NCBI GenBank assembly: GCA_027605045.1
Contig: JAQFWX010000004.1
Location: 2,490,683-2,554,682, forward strand
DNA: 64,000 nucleotides
Direction of reading: 5' to 3'
Source of the DNA: Phallus indusiatus
Lineage: Eukaryota > Basidiomycota > Agaricomycetes > Phallales > Phallaceae
Shown here: positions 48,081 through 60,190 of the stretch, piece by piece
Layout of the letters: each line of letters starts with the position of its first letter
Position numbering within the stretch: the stretch's first letter is position 1
Notes under the pieces: model-generated
Told to the model about the DNA's origin: nothing
What the model saw: the letters and a program-made list of their open reading frames with translations, nothing else
Databases searched by the model: none
Position numbers and translations under genes: made by a program

Positions 48081-48152
48081 TGATTCCGGGTGACAGAATT
48101 TGAACTCCGACCCTGGCAACCGACACCGACGGCTTTTGCGCACTGGGCCCCT
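48081..48152 (-). repeat. tRNA-like remnant (A-box and B-box-like sequence)
   Basis: Read on the minus strand, GGCCCAGTGCG resembles a tRNA A box and GTTCAAATTC about 40 nt later resembles a B box. The flanking arms do not fold into a good cloverleaf, so this is more likely a tRNA-derived SINE fragment or a pseudo-tRNA than a working gene. Confidence 0.3.
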
Positions 48153-48204
48153 TTGAGAGTGTTCGGTTTTTCTTTTTCTATCTTGTTCTGCTCGTTCTCG
48201 CACC

Positions 48205-48260
48205 TTTTATTCATCTCCTCCTCCTCCTCCTCCCTCTCTTCCTCTCCTCCTCCTTCTTGT
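48205..48260 (+). promoter_or_regulatory. CT-rich tract upstream of the RGS start
   Basis: A nearly pure pyrimidine run (ctcctcctcctcctccctctcttcc and following) ends about 80 nt before the RGS start codon. Such tracts mark transcription starts of well-expressed fungal genes. Confidence 0.5.
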
Positions 48261-48336
48261 ATTTCATTTTATTATCTTCATCATCTACTTCTGTACGTTC
48301 CGTTCGTAATTCCTACCCCACCTTCAAAGTCAAACC

Positions 48337-50711
48337 ATGTCTGGTCCTGCGCAGGTAAGGCCATCATTATTATCCATCTCCATTGATTTACGCTCATTTC
48401 CCTGCTTTTTTCCTTGCATCTTGCAGGCAAATGGGTCGTCTAGTCATATGATGAAGACTACTAAACGTGGTCGCCCTTTTCTAAAGGTTAGTGCTACCTT
48501 CCATCTGGCGCGAACTAGCACTCGGAATGACACTCTTCCTCTTCCTCGCAACATTAATAGGACACCCTTGATCTCTTTGCGACTCTTATCGTCTCCTTAG
48601 AATTGACGACACACAAGCAGTTCTTCCGTACATTCCCAAACTCCTTTACCACGTGCGTAATGGTCCTCTTTCTCGCTTGCTGCGTTTGCGCTTGAGCTCT
48701 TCTCTTACGTTGAGAATCCCCGCCTCTTTTCTGTTATTTTAGCGACGAAGCAGCCTTAAATCTCGCATCTCTCAAATTCTCCCAATCTAATCGTGGCCCA
48801 GACCCTCGTGACCCTTCGCGAATTGTCACCACAACTACAACCACGACTTTCTCTATGACGAGAGAAATGGCCAAGGCAATGGCGCAGCACTTTATGGACG
48901 CACGCTTGATTGAGAATGCCGCCGACCGCAGCTCGAATCTATTCAAAGAACGTGGCGTTTACGTTCTCACCCCAAAGGGCCTTCATGTCCTCGAGCGGTT
49001 TATCACAAAAAATGGCATGAACGCCGAACATCTACTTCATGTCTTTGCGTCCCAGCCCATCTGCATGAAGCTCCTACATCTCGAGCGCCGGAGCAGTGAT
49101 GATGAGATCATCATTTCCCAATCAGTTGTCACAGCTCTTTTCCGACGATTTTCTGGTCGTCAGCCCAATTATATGCCCACCGAACTTCAACAGCCCCAGG
49201 ACGCGGGTACCGAGTATCACGAACGGTCAAAAGGTATTCCGGTCATGGACGTACAAGAACGTGCCAACAATGTTGGAGCCAAGGTTCCATTCACTGTGCA
49301 CAAGCATTGCTTTACGGCTGTATCTGCTCTGGAGTGGCTATGTGATTTCACTTCAATTGTTGGCAGGGATGAAGCCGCAGAAATGGCGGCTCACTTTGTG
49401 CGATTCGGATTGATCGCACTCGTTAGTGACAAGCGCAAGGGAACGGATTCAGCTGTTATCTTCACGGTAAGAGGTACAACTGGTAATAGCGCTGCTGCTG
49501 CGGTAAGCTTTCGCCCTATTGCCTTTTGGGTTCTCTGGTTCTTGGACATGCGATACTGACTTCCGTTTCTTTTTTTTCTTCTTCATTGTCTTTTAGGAAA
49601 CTGGTGATTTCCGATGCACCGCTAAGGCCATTTATCGTATTACGGATGAAGGTAGACGTGTTGCCCGATGGGATCAGTCGAGTAGTACACGTCTTGCTGG
49701 AGAGTCGCCAAACGCATCAAAGACAAATCTCTCTTCTGAAAGACCGTCAATTGACCATTCGGATGAAGGAACAGCAGGGACTGAAGTATCCTACGGGTCG
49801 GGTCACTTAAATGGTCCGTCAAACCTTATGCAAGTCAAAGACGCAAAGATTCACCGACGAATATCAATGGCAGACAACCTTGCTAATCCAGTGATATCCA
49901 GAGCGTTGAAAGAATCATATACAGACAAGTTGAAGCATATTGTGGACGAACCAGCGCTAAGGTCGCTTTTCCGCGAGTTCTTGCGCACCAACTTTTGCGA
50001 GGAGAATTTGTCGTTTTGGATTGAAGTTGAAGATTTCAAACGGAAATTTCATACTACTTCGTCGGCTATTGCTGTTGGTACACCGCATCTACCTCGTCCC
50101 GGTCCTGTTCACGCGAGAGCCACTCCCGGTCAAGTTGCTATGGAGAAGCATCATGAATCTTTGATTCAGATGGCCTTCGTGATATACAACAAGTACCTGG
50201 CTCCCTCGTCACCATGCGAGTTAAACATTGATCACGGTCTACGGAATGAGCTGGTCGCGTATCTTAGTGAGGTCATCACTGACATGACTGGAAAAGCCTT
50301 CCAGGGGCGGGTTGAGCCAGAGCATGCCAGCGCTGTCAATGCAACACAGCTGCAAACGATGATACGGCTGTATGAACGGATTCAGAACCATGTTTTCCGG
50401 CTCATGGCTACTGATTCAGTACCAAAGGTACAATTACTCTCTCTTTTTTGTCTTTTTTTTTGTTGCTGTTGGCTTTGTGACGCTCAATCTAAAGTTTTTA
50501 TTATTTCCAGTTCATCAAAACGCCTAGGTTTATGGCGCTGCGGAATTGGACTGAGGAAACTGAAGTAATAGATAACGACGGGTCGTATCCAAGCATGCCT
50601 CCGGGTTTAGAAGAAGACGAAGTCGGCCGGACATACGTAACCATTTCGCAAGCTGCGAATGAAAGAGCTCATATAAACAATCCCAATGGCGGTCTATACA
50701 AACCTGAATAG
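48337..50711 (+). CDS. RGS protein with DEP domains (FlbA/Sst2/Thn1 type)
   Basis: GTPase-activating protein for heterotrimeric G-protein alpha subunits. Exons 48337-48354, 48427-48486, 48561-48652, 48743-49502, 49597-50427 and 50511-50711 give 653 residues with every join in phase. N-terminus MSGPAQANGSSSHMMKTTKR; the first DEP-like part has DTLDLFATLIVSLELTTHKQ and the stretch TTDEAALNLASLKFSQSNR. A second DEP region (FTVHKHCFTAVSALEWLCDF) follows. The RGS box runs from SYTDKLKHIVDEPALRSLF through REFLRTNFCEENLSFWIEVE to LQTMIRLYERIQNHVFRLM. The C-terminus ends NPNGGLYKPE. Orthologues control conidiation, hyphal form and mating signals (FlbA in Aspergillus, Thn1 in Schizophyllum). Intact. 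Confidence 0.93.
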
Positions 50712-53700
50712 AACGTCCCCCGTCCTTTTTTTTCCCACATGGGTCATATGGATGGCTCCCTCTGCCACCTCTATTCACCTTTCCCCTCTCGTCACCCAAC
50801 CAACCGCTTATGCTACCTTCTGAGAGGTTGTCGCATTCTTCTATCATTATGCGCGAACCCTTCGTGTTGTTAGTCTCTTTAGTCTCCTTTATCACCACTC
50901 TTATGACCTTAGCTGGATGAAAAAAAAACCGCACCACCCCCAACCGGGCTCTTGTTACCGACTATGCATTATTGTCCGACGACGCGGCACTGGGTGCCAG
51001 CGACACGACCTCTCCCTCCGACTTCAACGACCCGCGGACCGAAATGTTGATATATTCCATATTCAACTTCTTCCCATTCGTTCTTCACGGCCCTGCAACG
51101 ACCAGTCACTATCAATATATTTCTCTCCAAGTTCATACATTGGCTTTTTCTCGTTCCCGCCATTCCATCCAATTCCGTTTCGTTCTATATCTCTCTCTCT
51201 TTCTATATATCTGGCATTTTCATCATTGCTCCATCACTATTATTTTCAAAATCTTCCTCTCGTTTACGCTATTCTCAAAAAAAATTCTGCTTTTGTTCTT
51301 TTCTCCGTCGACATCGAATCTTCAACGGACTACTCTTTCGTCTCTTGATTCCCGACGCGCCTGTGCCTATATCTCCCCTTTTCTTTGGTTTTATTCCTTT
51401 TTTTTTTCATTTTCATTTCTTTAACTCTATTTCTCTTCGAAATGTAACTCCCATGGTATCTTACAACCCGCATTATTACCTCCTCCTTTCCCCCACCACT
51501 TGCAATTGGGGTTTGGCCTTTAGAACTGGACTAAGGTTTACTCCATTAATGAATGACGCCATTTTATCGAGACGATATATATATGCTTCTCCTTCCTTTG
51601 GTTTCTTGCCTACTAGTCCAGTGTTTTACAATACTAATACTATACCTGTATCATACAATCGTAGCTACGATGGATAAGGATTGTTTCCGTATACATATTT
51701 TTAAAGTTCGTCGATCGTCCTACTCCGGCGTTTCACGATACAATCCTGCTGCATACGTACGTACGCACTTAGTCGCGCCCTTTTTCTTGCAAAGCTCCAC
51801 CGGAGTGTTTGATAAAACTGATCCGAATTAAGCTCGGAATGTTTTATCTTCTGTCTGGCGTGTCTGTGTGTATTATATAACCACACACACCTTTTGAACT
51901 TGGACGTCTTTGTTCTCGTTCAATGAAAAGTTACGTGCGCATACATACATACATTCAGTTTCATGCAGGACCGCCGCTGGACACGAGCCCTGATGCGATT
52001 TTAAACGGGATCGATAAGCATGACCGACTCGGATCCGGAGATTGTAAGCAGATCACCACTTTGGTTGAATATATTTTATAATGTATGTAGTACCTATTGG
52101 TTATAAATGTGTGTATGTCGTTGGATGATTCTGGCGCGTCGTATTCAGTGGCATAAATAGTTTTTTTGAACGTTATTACTTTACTGGCTTTAAAGCTAAT
52201 AGTCAAGGGCCGGTAAAGTCACGCCATAAGTATGCAGATCGGAGAAAAAAACACGCTAGATCAGAAACAGAAACAAAAAAAAAACTTCTTACACTAACAC
52301 GTTTATCTCTTGAATTCATTTTCGACGTCTCGCCGAAAGAAAAAGGTACCCCATCAATACACATGAGTATTATGTGCATGCAGGGACGAATATTTAATTT
52401 GGTAGTGAATATGTAGTATGTATGTAATATGCTAGCCACGGCTTTCGATGCCTGAAAATTTTTGGAGTCCTACGACCGGTAGATCCACTTGCAAATTACG
52501 TACTGGACTAGTTTTTTTTAAAAAAAGCAGTGCCAGTGCCACTCGTGGAACAATTCGGGTGCATTTAGCTTGGGCCCAAGTTGGTTATCGTAATCGGAGT
52601 AGTTGACTATTTGTTCAAGACTGGCCTATATACACCTCATTGGTAGAATAGTTTCAAAAACGTTGCCAGAAAAGATCGCCAATGGACTAATGGGCCTAAA
52701 ACACATATACGTAGACGAGTTTAATAATCCAGCCACACCAGTTACTTACTGTAATAATACTCCGAGTCTCCAGCTCTGTTCGCTTATCGTTGCTTTTTCC
52801 GGAGTTATTTTTCGGTTTTTCAAATTGTTCATCCCCGATTTACGCAGATACGATACCGATTTATATATATTTTGATGTCGGTCGCGTTTTTTCGGTGATT
52901 ACGCAGCGTAATGACCATGATATACCGAATTTGAAATCAAGGGTCGTTTTTGAAATCATGTTATTGTATATAACTTCATCTGAAACGGAATGTAAGCTGG
53001 CTAAGATGTTTTTTTTTTCTTTTCACAAAAAGCCATTGCAATTGAAATTTGCAAATTAGGAGCACAAGGTGCTTACGCCGGATACAGAACAGGAGACGAG
53101 TCATCGCGAGCCGTGCCGCAACTCCCCCTGAAGTTGCTTTGATCGCCTATTGTTCCTAAGCTGCTTCTATGCCATCATCGACTACCATGTTCTTTATGGA
53201 AAGAGCTACAAACTAGGGAAATCGTTGTTCCTATGCTGATCGAGAAATACGTTAGCCATGGAGAAAACAAAAGCCCATCGTATGGCCTTACTTTGATAAG
53301 ATCCGTTCGACGAATGACATGATGCTTGATCGCGCCGTCTGGTTCTGGTTCCTTGCCGGTTAATGTCAACTGTCTCATTCAACAATATTCCATGGCTGCT
53401 TAAAACTGATTTAGCGCTTCGAATATAATAGCCCTGTATTTAATTTACGGAACACAACTTGAGTTACTGAACAAGCGGCGCAAGAAGCTTGACATCATAT
53501 CATAGTCTCTCATCATCAAAATCTATTGAGTCTCGAGTACATGGCTACATAGGTTTTCAATACGTTTAAACTCACAGGTAGCAACAAATGAAAATTCCGT
53601 GTCAGAACCATGTGCGACCTCCTTTAAAAGCCACTCGCGGCAAATATGCCTATTGGGTCACAAGGTCCACCCGAGTTGTCACTTTTGATGCCATCCAACT

Positions 53701-53774
53701 TCTGATTTGCAGATTCCGAAGCACAAGATATCTAGTTTGATATGCTTTCTGAGGTTAGCCTGAGGGTTAACTTT
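50712..53774. other. RGS 3' region and gene-free stretch
   Basis: About 3 kb. The first 700 nt is pyrimidine-rich with many short open frames of Phe/Ser/Leu composition, consistent with a long 3' UTR. The rest is AT-rich. A minus-strand open frame at 53175-53378 ends at a donor-like gtaagg but has no partner exon that I can find. Confidence 0.4.
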
Positions 53775-55856
53775 CTAACTCTCCGAATTCTCGATTTTGG
53801 AGCGTCTTTGGCTAGCTTCCTCTGCAACCTTATCCATAGCGTCTAACCATTGTTCCACTTCGCTGCTTGGGATAGTCAACCGTTGAACATCTCTTCTTGA
53901 ACTGGACTTCCTAGATGAACCATTTATTTGCTGTTTTAGGTTTGACGAGGATGAGCCTATCATGGTGGCTGAGTTATTAATCAAAGAACGAACGGTCAGA
54001 GGGATCGGATCCCCAATATAGCAGGCATGCGCGAGAACAGGAAGACGACGTAACGTTCTTCCTGATATTCCCTGGGAAAACCAATATCGGCATGCCATAA
54101 ATCAGACTAATGGCCGAAGTATCCGAATGGTCTTACCTTGCATTTGTCAGAAATATTTAGAAGCCTAAGTCCTACCCGATTTGAACGCTCTCTGTGATCT
54201 AGGATGTTGTCTTCCAAATTTTGTTGAGATGCTTCAACAACATCTCTGGCAGTTTTTGAATATATATCAGCCTGAATTAGCGTTGGGACATCCTTTAAAG
54301 TTAAAACCTAGTCAGAATTGAAGAGACCTGTCGTCCTTCATCGCTACTTGCCACAGAACCAACGATCCCTTTCTTGATCAACTCCATCAGGCATGTTCGA
54401 AGTATTTCGTAGATGGCTTCGCGTGGCGGTAGGCCTACATATTGGACGATATCTGCCCGATCGATAAAGGCGGAATCTAGCTGTACTATCAGTCGGCGGA
54501 TCTGGTACCCAGCGGCAGTTTATAATCACCAATCGCTTGAGCAAGGTTAGAAGTAGCCATAACAAGCACGTTTTTCTTGTATCGTAGCTTGTCAAGCTGA
54601 GTTAAGAGCGCGTTAACAACCTTTCATTAAATGACTTAGATTGATTGATAGTCGTGACATCTTATGACACTCACACGTAGGGCATCTGATGGTTCTGTAC
54701 CGGCTAGGGCACCTGTTCGAGCTGCCGTCAAACTTTCTACTTCATCTGCAAGCTTAGTTAGCACTGAGAATGATATTAAGTATGTCTAGAACAGCTTACC
54801 TATCAAGACAACGACGAAGCAATCTTCTTCCTCGCATAGCTCGTTGACGCTGGCGAACAACTTTTGCACAAGTTTACCCGATTCGGAAAACCATCTGCTA
54901 AATAGAGAATGCGAATTGATTTCCAACAGTCGTGAATGCGAGTAGCGGGAGCTTAGTCGAATCGAAAGTTTTTGCGCTAGGGCGCGTGATAACGAGGTTT
55001 TTCCCGTTCCTGGTCTTGCATGGCGACTCAAAAATAACACTCCGAGAAGTGGAAAAGCTTAACATACGGCCCATGCAATAACACAACCCTACGGGGAATG
55101 GGACTTGAGGTCAAATCACAAATTTGAATGGTAGCTCTTTCTGGAAATACCTATTCCACGATATTATGTTAGAATCCACATCTGCATCCGAGAGTAACAA
55201 AGTCGCATAAATATAGTTGAGAAGCTTATATTTGATATTGTCCGAGTATATAAGGCTATCCCTTTACAAATTTAAGCATCACAGTCATGATGTGAACAAC
55301 GCCAAAGATATCTCACCAAAGACCTTCAAATGTTCTAGAAGGAAGCTCATATACAGCCGCCGCCATGACTTCCTCGCCTGGGGCATCGCCACTTGCACTT
55401 GCGACTTCTTCCGCGACTCCTTCGTCAGATGGCTGATATACGTGTATCAGAGGCACCGCTTGGGAAGTGGGTAGTATATTTAAAGGACATGCTACACGAG
55501 CCCTCTTAGCGAATAGATAATGTGAATGGTAAGTAACGCTACACACCACTTTCGGTTACCGCGATCCTTTCCACGTTGTCGGCTAACGTTTTCACATTCT
55601 CCCAGCCAGAGATTTCAGACGGTAAAATCAGAGTTGTTTCCGAGCAAACGTGTTCTCGAACGAGATCCCTAATCGTATCGAATCTCAATTTACTTGACGA
55701 TGATATGCGCACTTCAACTGGGGAGGAAACGTCGTGTTTGGTTTAGAGAATGTTCGGGACAGCGCACGCACTATGAACTGGCCAACGCAAAGAGGAGTCG
55801 ATTTCTGCTGTTTCGTCATAATATTCCATAGGTACATCCTGTTTACCAACGTCCAT
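53775..55856 (-). CDS. PCH2: AAA+ ATPase Pch2/TRIP13
   Basis: AAA+ remodeller of HORMA-domain proteins, acting in the meiotic recombination checkpoint. Start at 55856 ([20 protein letters not shown]). The N-terminal domain contains [18 protein letters not shown] and [19 protein letters not shown]. The ATPase core shows Walker [21 protein letters not shown], rebuilt across an intron within GPP, Walker B VVVLIDEVESL, the Pch2-typical [20 protein letters not shown], sensor [10 protein letters not shown] and [20 protein letters not shown]. The small domain includes [16 protein letters not shown] (sensor II arginines). The tail ends [10 protein letters not shown]. About eight introns, all rejoinable. 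It is divergent from the Mei5-like gene across a 419-bp promoter. Confidence 0.9.
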
Positions 55857-56275
55857 ATACTGCAGGAATGTAAATGAAAAAGGGATTGGAAAGGGCACGA
55901 ACAGGTTGAAGTGGTCTAAAGGCTAAAAAAGAGACGCGTCGTCACGTGGGGGGACGCGTTGCGTTTACGTAACCTAGCATGTAACATGTAACATGCAGTC
56001 ACTGCTCTTCTTTCTGGACTCTTTGACATGGACGCATGTACTGAGCTGCAGCCCCAATCTAGTTTGTTGGAAGATGAGAACACTCATGAAGATTGTGTGA
56101 GAACGATCTATGATTGCTCGGCGACTTACTGAGCAAAACCTCCTAGCATCATTCACCAGCTAGCGATGTAGCAAAAAATAGATCTCTCGAGGACCACGAA
56201 ACTGTACGCTAAGGCTTAACTTCATACTTCATTATGACGAAGTTTTTCGTTTAGGCTGAACTACCACTTCAAACC
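55857..56275. promoter_or_regulatory. Shared promoter of PCH2 and the Mei5-like gene
   Basis: 419 bp between divergent start codons. Contains two perfect ACGCGT boxes (55934-55939 and 55954-55959) flanking an E-box CACGTG (55943-55948), plus a short tandem of CATGTAA near 55978-55995. No TATA box is evident. Confidence 0.6.
55934..55959. promoter_or_regulatory. Twin MCB boxes around an E-box
   Basis: ACGCGT at 55934 and 55954, exactly 20 bp apart, with CACGTG between them. ACGCGT is the MluI cell-cycle box bound by MBF (Mbp1/Swi6 family), which drives G1/S and, in fission yeast, pre-meiotic S-phase genes. Confidence 0.65.
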
Positions 56276-57948
56276 ATGTCAGTGAAAGGACTGAGTTACG
56301 ATGCCCAAGTAGACCTAGAGGACAGCTTGACATTATGTCCCACTTCGACACCTCTAAATAAAAATAACAAAATGAGTGCTTATTCAAATGTAAGTTGTTT
56401 TTCATTCCTCTCAAAAATAAACGGAGTATTTATATACACAGACACCACAAACCTCACCTCCACGTCCAACGCCTATAAAGTCTACTCTATCAGAAATGGA
56501 ACTTGCCAGTATCTCACATACAGGTTCCTTCGTATCCTTTTCATCTACGGTACCTTTTTTTATAAACCCAGCCGAAGAATGACAGGAATGACTAACTCTA
56601 AATCTTTTTAGAATTTCATTCCTGACCCATTGCCTTCGGTATCTGGGGACACTATAATGGTGAGTGTTTGCTCCTACGAATGTAATATCTCGGCAATAGA
56701 ACAATTCAGCTTCACGATCTTATGCGAACAGAGAAAAAAATAGAAATTAACACTAGCATTGAAACGGGACAAACATCGAAGGTACATATATTTACGCAGC
56801 TTTTGAATCTTGACTTCTCATCATGAATTTTTAGGATCCTCATCAAGGCCTGATGTCTCCTGTCAAAATACCTTTACATAACCCATGTGTTCAAAACGAT
56901 ACTAGAAGCTGCCAGGACACGGTTCCTATTTCTCAGGAGCCATCTTTAAAGCGAATGCATGCTGAAATCGTACGCATTCCACGTCCGCCAAGAGGAAGTT
57001 AATGATAACTGTATTTATCGCAGGAAAATGACCCTTCGCATGCGATAATTTCGCCACCTAAAAAATGCAAAACCGCAGCTGGGGTGAGTCTCTGAACACC
57101 TGCCTTGTCCGACTAACCCTGATGGATTCCAAAAGAATTCCTCGACGCAGACTGCGGCAGACACGCGACATTCCAAAGTATTGAGACCATTTAGACCACC
57201 GAAATTCACGAAAGGAAACATTGCGTCAGGCTCTGCGGCTACCCAAAGCTCACCACGAACCCCTTTTGTCCCTTTACCTGGCAGTTCAATTCAATCAGAG
57301 CCAAAGAAACCATCATCGAATAATGCCACTCCTAGCAACAAGCTACACCCAAAAATACGACATACCATAGCAGTTTCGAAGCCATTTAAATCTCCTTTCA
57401 GATCACCACTCTCCTCGCTTTCGACAGTTACCAACAAGTCTGCATCTTCTCCGAATATCAAAAGTTTAGAAAAAAAGGTTGTAATGCTCAAAAGGGCCGC
57501 CAAGATTGTTGCGGAGAAGGAGGACGAAAAGCTGAGGAACTTGATCAACAAATGGAGACTGGCGGGAAGGGAGGTTGCATGGGAACTGTGGTCCGTCATG
57601 AAAGATCGCAGTCCAGAAGATGCGTCAATGTGGGGGGATGACAAAGGAAATCGCTTTAACCATAATTGGAGCTGGTCAACCAAACAAAATTGGGGCTTTG
57701 ATGAACGATCGGAAAGCTGTGCAGATGAGGATGAAAAAAATTCCAGAGAATCCTCCATTCCCTCGCAGTTTGAAGCAGAAATGTGGAACACGATCAATAT
57801 CAAAAACACGATGAAAAGACAAGAGACTGAGGCTGAAAATGGCGGGCCTCCGCCGCATACGCTCGGAACTATGCTTAGGAGTTATAATATTACTGATGAC
57901 ATATTGGGTTGGAGTAATGAAGAAGAAGATTTCGACCCGCTAACGTAG
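56276..57948 (+). CDS. Mei5/Sfr1-like recombination accessory protein
   Basis: Predicted partner of Swi5/Sae3 that stimulates Rad51 or Dmc1 strand exchange. Start at 56276 (MSVKGLSYDAQVDLEDSL). Small exons encode a Ser/Pro-rich region (for example NFIPDPLPSVSGDTIM and DPHQGLMSPVKIPLHNP), followed from 57136 by a long exon. The conserved C-terminal part shows LEKKVVMLKRAAKIVAEKED, then LRNLINKWRLAGREVAWELW, the coiled coil and WRxAGRExAxEL block of the Mei5/Sfr1 family. Acidic end EEEDFDPLT. The N-terminal exon set is less certain. It is paired with PCH2, another meiotic gene, which supports the assignment. Confidence 0.7.
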
Positions 57949-60190
57949 CGATTAATTTGCTGTGCTGTAATATCATATCCAACAACGCCATTTTTTTCCT
58001 AAAAACTAAAAACCTAAAACTTATAGCTTAACCGACCCGCGAGCGGAACAGTAGTTAAGCACTTTTCGTAATGAAATCAATGTCGAACAGATTGCATACA
58101 AACGAAATTCAAATAGAAAAAAAGACCTACATATCAACCTCGGATAACGAGTCAGACTACCACGTTAGCGCTTGCTCGTTAACCTTATTTCAACAGCCGT
58201 AGAAATTGTAAGTGACAAAAACCCGGAAAAGTCCGTATAGAGAGCCCTTGAGCATCCGCCACAGTAGTGCGGTAGCATCGAGGTATGTTAACCGAAGGAA
58301 AGACTGATAGATTTCTTCACTAAAGTAGCTTCTACCTTAGCTACCTTTCATATCGGAAATTAATATTATAGGCCAGAGATTCTGCGCACATATAATGCCA
58401 ACCTCGAGTAAGATTAAGACTCATTCCTTGAATGGTATAGTTTCAGGATTTCATAGAAGCATTTTTCGAAATGGCGCCGCCGTCTGACCTTCCAACTGCA
58501 GTTTTTTGTGTTATAAACTAGCTCATGGGCAAGCAGCCTTGCGCGAACTAGACGTATTGACCCCGCATTCAAACCCGCAGGACTCGAGTCGTGAAACAAC
58601 CTATCAATACATTCATCTAAATTCAATGAAACGAAGAACAGAAGTCGCGTTTTAGACGATATCTCCGAGATTATAAGATAATGATACCCAAAATCACAGC
58701 AGAAAAATTGAATTTCCACAACCAGAACATGCTAAAAGAATCAGACTTTGTCTTCATGAAACTCTTACAAATTGAGCCGTGAAGATGAGTAACCAAACTC
58801 CAATCAAAAAACAGTTTATTATTATCATTTGAAAGAAGACAACCGAAAGAGACATGCGTTCAAAGTCAACCGCCTATGTGCTGCGCTAATGAAAGAAAAT
58901 AGGCCCACATATTTAACTCGGTGCGGGGGCCTGATAGTCTGGAATTAAAGGCCAAACTAATGAACGTCGTCACGCTTCGTCCCTGCCTTCTCCTTCCCCC
59001 ATTTTAATTCAATGTTCAACGAGACTTTGGATAATCGCCTCAAGGCCGTACTATCCAGTTTCGCTTTAAGTCTAGCCCCAAATCACATCCGACTCGGGAA
59101 CGTTTTCAAAAAAAAGATCGAGAAAAAGTGGGAGGTAGGTATTAGTACATATTTGATAATTGAAGGGAAGAAGCATGGCATTGTCGTTGACTTGCCAAAT
59201 CTGTGAGAGAAGACCGTTCAGGGTTTCCAGGGCTAACTTCTCGTGCGTTTCCCTCCGAAGTAAACGAATAATTAATATAAATATTAAACCAGGGTCTAAA
59301 AAATACTTCTTAGAAGCTTTGAGCATATCGGGGGGTCATTTGACTTTGATAAACAAATTGTAGTCTGATAAAGTGTTCAAAGTGCGTCAGAACTTAGGAG
59401 TTATTCATAGAAATATAATTACCAGTACTCAAGCGAGATTCTAAGCCTAAGAAGGGCTATTAAATAGGAGTGGCTGACCTTCGTGTCAGGGTTGTGCGAG
59501 CTGCCTGGGGAAGATGCATCTCCTGAGAAAACCATAGCTCCAGAAAGAAGTTCGGAGTTGGAGTCGAAGAAGCGTGTCTTCCTAGGCACAGATGCACAGA
59601 TAGGAACCTGATTTACACCACCTGAGCTGCAGTCTCCATTACTTTGCATATGTGGACTCACCGAGTTCATATGTAGATCAGGAGACTCGGCTCCGAGTCA
59701 ATTTCCTCATCGATAGTGAAAGAAGGTAAAAAGTAAAAAAAAACGCGTTATGCGTGAGACAAATGCAATGAAGTTCGAAAGTTTTGAGCATGGAGAGGCA
59801 TGGAATATAACGTGATTGAAGTGCCAGCTCTCCGAAAATGGAACCTGAGTTATGTATGTCAATTTTTTTAAATAGATACTCCGAATGATCAGGGAGCAAG
59901 GTGTGAATTTAATTCATGACATAAGATACTTTTGAGATACTTCAATTTCGAGAGTTTTCTTCGTCAGGTCTCTTCGTAACCAAAAGAAATGTCAGTGCAG
60001 CAAGAGGAAAAAACAAGATTTTGTCGGCATCAGTCATCGACTCCGCATTAGTCATCCCGGGCTTTTGATAGGAAGGTCATTTTCAGGGTCACGTGCTTAT
60101 CGCACACTTGGAATTCCAGGCGTCTCGATCCCACCACGTCAGTTTTTCTGTTCCTCACAGCCAATTTCGCCAAAGATACAATAAACGCAA
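57949..60190. other. Gene-poor stretch with weak minus-strand frames
   Basis: About 2.2 kb. Minus-strand open frames at 58414-58719 (called separately), 59419-59670 (an exon-like piece starting MNSVSPHMQSNGDC and ending at a gtcagc donor) and 59678-59899 could belong to one or more small genes, but they do not join and show no domains. The right end holds the MAPR promoter. Confidence 0.35.
58414..58719 (-). CDS. Hypothetical protein, 101 residues
   Basis: Uninterrupted minus-strand frame with balanced composition: MEIQFFCCDFGYHYL at the start, a basic middle (RLVRARLLAHELVY, WKVRRRRHFEKCF) and the end LYHSRNES. No signal peptide, domain or neighbour evidence. It may be a small gene, an exon or chance. 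Confidence 0.25.
   Translation of the reverse strand: MEIQFFCCDFGYHYLIISEISSKTRLLFFVSLNLDECIDRLFHDSSPAGLNAGSIRLVRARLLAHELVYNTKNCSWKVRRRRHFEKCFYEILKLYHSRNES

Noticed and set aside
50917..51831. Several plus-strand frames after the RGS gene
   Set aside because: Composition is dominated by Phe, Ser, Leu and His from CT-rich DNA; it looks like 3' UTR.
53175..53378. Minus-strand frame ending at a gtaagg donor
   Set aside because: No downstream exon or family match; a single short open stretch is not enough.
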